Source: JARBAU01 sp040414675 (GTDB lineage Archaea; Thermoproteota; Nitrososphaeria; Nitrososphaerales; Nitrososphaeraceae). From it: a DNA stretch of 14,300 bases. The stretch covers positions 1 through 14,300 of the forward strand of contig JBEDUN010000047.1 in assembly GCA_040414675.1 (NCBI GenBank), written 5' to 3'. The position numbers and the translations under genes were made by a program. Shown piece after piece: positions 13,203-14,300 of the stretch. Below the pieces are notes generated by a model. It ran no database searches, was not told the origin of the DNA, and saw nothing but the letters and a program-made list of their open reading frames with translations. Position 1 is the first letter of the stretch. The number at the start of each line of letters is the position of its first letter.

Positions 13203-14031
13203 CTAAGAGAGTTTGTCCGAATAGTATAAATTTGTTACTTGAGATCTTGAATGTTTTATCCTAATCCTGAAATATCGTATGTTTTAATCGGGGATAAGCG
13301 TGAACCCAAAGAAATTACTAACCAGAAATTTTATGATAGAATTAATTGACTATTCATAGTATTACCACAGTATAGCTAATTCGCTTGCCCATCTACAGTA
13401 CTTGAACCAAAAGAAGAAAATCTGCCGTTAGTCCCGTTCTCAATCAAATACATGACAAGATATCAAATACTTGATCTTGTACAACTTTACTATTTGGAGC
13501 TTGCGCTCCATTTGGTCACATATTTAGATTAGCGATCAATGACGTTGAGAATTTGGAAGGGCATCAATCTGACGAGCAATTAGGTGACTTTAAAGAAATT
13601 AAGGCTTAAAATATATTTCTGACATCGAATCCTTTGAGTATATCTTTTTAAGAAACTATGCCATACTCCTGGTATAATTCAATAATCTAATGTTTGTATC
13701 TCACAAGGGATTCATTTTCTCATTGCACCAAAAAGCAGCATATTAACTTAACTTAGTCTAGTGTTTGCAAATCTCATTCATCCATTATCTCCAAGTCTTT
13801 AATTGTTTCTTGTAAATCAAAGGTAGTTCATCGAACATAATTGACTTCATCTCACTAAGTGTTAAATAGTGTTACTAGCAAATATTCTTCATTTAGTCAC
13901 TGTCATTGTCAATTTTTAACTATAATATAACACTTACTTAGTCTAATATAGTAATATTATGAATGTTCTGTGCTTTAGCAAGACTTATTAGTAATACTCA
14001 GTCCAAATAAGTTTTGTAAGGATATTATTTC
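13203..14031. other. Long spacer upstream of the cyclase gene
   Basis: No intact gene is seen. A 6-base-pair hairpin TGGAGC-TTGC-GCTCCA lies at 13495-13510. An open stretch ending at 13607 (ending ENLEGHQSDEQLGDFKEIKA) may be a coding scrap without a start. The final 180 bases carry the AGTGTTA motif cluster and promoter of the cyclase gene. Confidence 0.4.
13856..13951 (+). promoter_or_regulatory. Promoter region of the cyclase gene with repeated AGTGTTA motifs
   Basis: AGTGTTA occurs at 13858 and 13868 and in reverse (TAACACT) at 13928. The first and last copies extend to a perfect 9-base inverted repeat (TAAGTGTTA 13856-13864, TAACACTTA 13928-13936), whose right arm sits a few bases before the TATA-like CTAATATAG (13943-13951). 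A transcript starting near 13973 would have a leader of about 60 bases with a Shine-Dalgarno-like AAGGA at 14018-14022, nine bases before the ATG. Confidence 0.4.
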
Positions 14032-14300
14032 ATGGTTGATACTTTTGAAGATTTAAACATGGACAGAAGCAGCGAAGATCATGCTTGGGACCCTGCCGAT
14101 GACAACAAAAATGTGAGATCGCTAGCAGGATCAAATTCAGCTCGTAATAGTCTGATAGTTAACACAACCGCTTATAATGACGAGATATCCTTTCTAGACC
14201 AATCAGAAAACTATTGTGTATGCTATGTAGATATGGTAGACTCTACAAGAGTAATATCTCAAATTAAAAAGAGTGACAAGATTGCACAATATTATTCTAT
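14032..14300 (+). CDS. Class III adenylate/guanylate cyclase-domain protein, 3' truncated by window edge
   Basis: The first 89 residues are visible. Residues 1-58 are hydrophilic and probably disordered (rich in Asp, Ser, Asn; DHAWDPADDNKN). From residue 61 the sequence YCVCYVDMVDSTRVISQI matches the first strand and following turn of class III nucleotidyl cyclase domains. In that family the Asp of the x-D-(M/I)-V-(D/G)-S-T motif (here Asp67) is a metal-binding catalytic residue. It would make a cyclic nucleotide from ATP or GTP; substrate choice and the second metal Asp lie beyond the window. There is no membrane segment in the visible part, so the enzyme may be cytosolic. The ATG at 14032 has a Shine-Dalgarno-like AAGGA nine bases upstream. 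The cyclase call rests on one motif, but a characteristic one. Confidence 0.72.
   Translation, partial: MVDTFEDLNMDRSSEDHAWDPADDNKNVRSLAGSNSARNSLIVNTTAYNDEISFLDQSENYCVCYVDMVDSTRVISQIKKSDKIAQYYS

Noticed and set aside
1..14300. tRNA genes, rRNA and CRISPR arrays
   Set aside because: No T-loop consensus (GGTTCRAATCC) with a matching acceptor stem, no rRNA-like conserved blocks, and no regularly spaced direct repeats were found by eye on either strand.

Overview
The window looks like a piece of an ammonia-oxidising archaeon (Thaumarchaeota/Nitrososphaeria), most likely a soil-type Nitrososphaeraceae genome of low GC content such as Nitrosocosmicus. The reasons are an Amt-PII pair of archaeal type, AT-rich DNA with TATA-box promoters 25-35 bases from start codons, several apparently leaderless genes, a long HTH/coiled-coil protein of a kind I associate with soil ammonia-oxidising archaea, short secreted proteins with N-terminal signal sequences, and wide intergenic spaces. 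The genus is inference; no rRNA or other phylogenetic marker is present.

Layout. Bases 1-1129 hold the 3' part of an ammonium transporter gene and a translationally coupled, unusually divergent PII gene. Bases 1130-2226 carry no intact gene but at least three decayed reading frames, one with a tyrosine-recombinase-like motif. Bases 2227-3930 encode a 567-residue HTH plus coiled-coil protein. Its downstream spacer (3931-4455) contains a strong TATA box followed at the expected distance by a foldable segment, a candidate small RNA. Bases 4456-6282 encode an orphan membrane sensor histidine kinase. The next spacer contains a broken copy (6441-6598) of the promoter and first codons of the intact gene at 9641-10030.

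Bases 7149-7706 (minus) encode an HdeD-like membrane protein, divergent from a small unknown gene (8023-8331). Then come a zinc-ribbon protein (8880-9128), a two-repeat helical protein (9641-10030) and two small unknown proteins (10221-10460, 10596-11021). Bases 11363-13202 hold three minus-strand genes for short exported proteins, each with its own promoter. The window ends inside a gene beginning at 14032 whose visible part matches the start of a class III nucleotidyl cyclase domain.

How the parts work together: only amt-PII is a clear functional unit (ammonium uptake and its regulator), and the PII protein has lost most recognised effector-binding residues. The rest looks like an accessory region of single-gene transcription units: sensing (kinase, cyclase), envelope (HdeD, exported proteins), small lineage-specific proteins and gene remnants. 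Several promoters are flanked or overlapped by inverted repeats, which may be operators. No tRNA, rRNA, CRISPR array or intact insertion sequence was seen. Transcription start positions are inferred from TATA spacing only.
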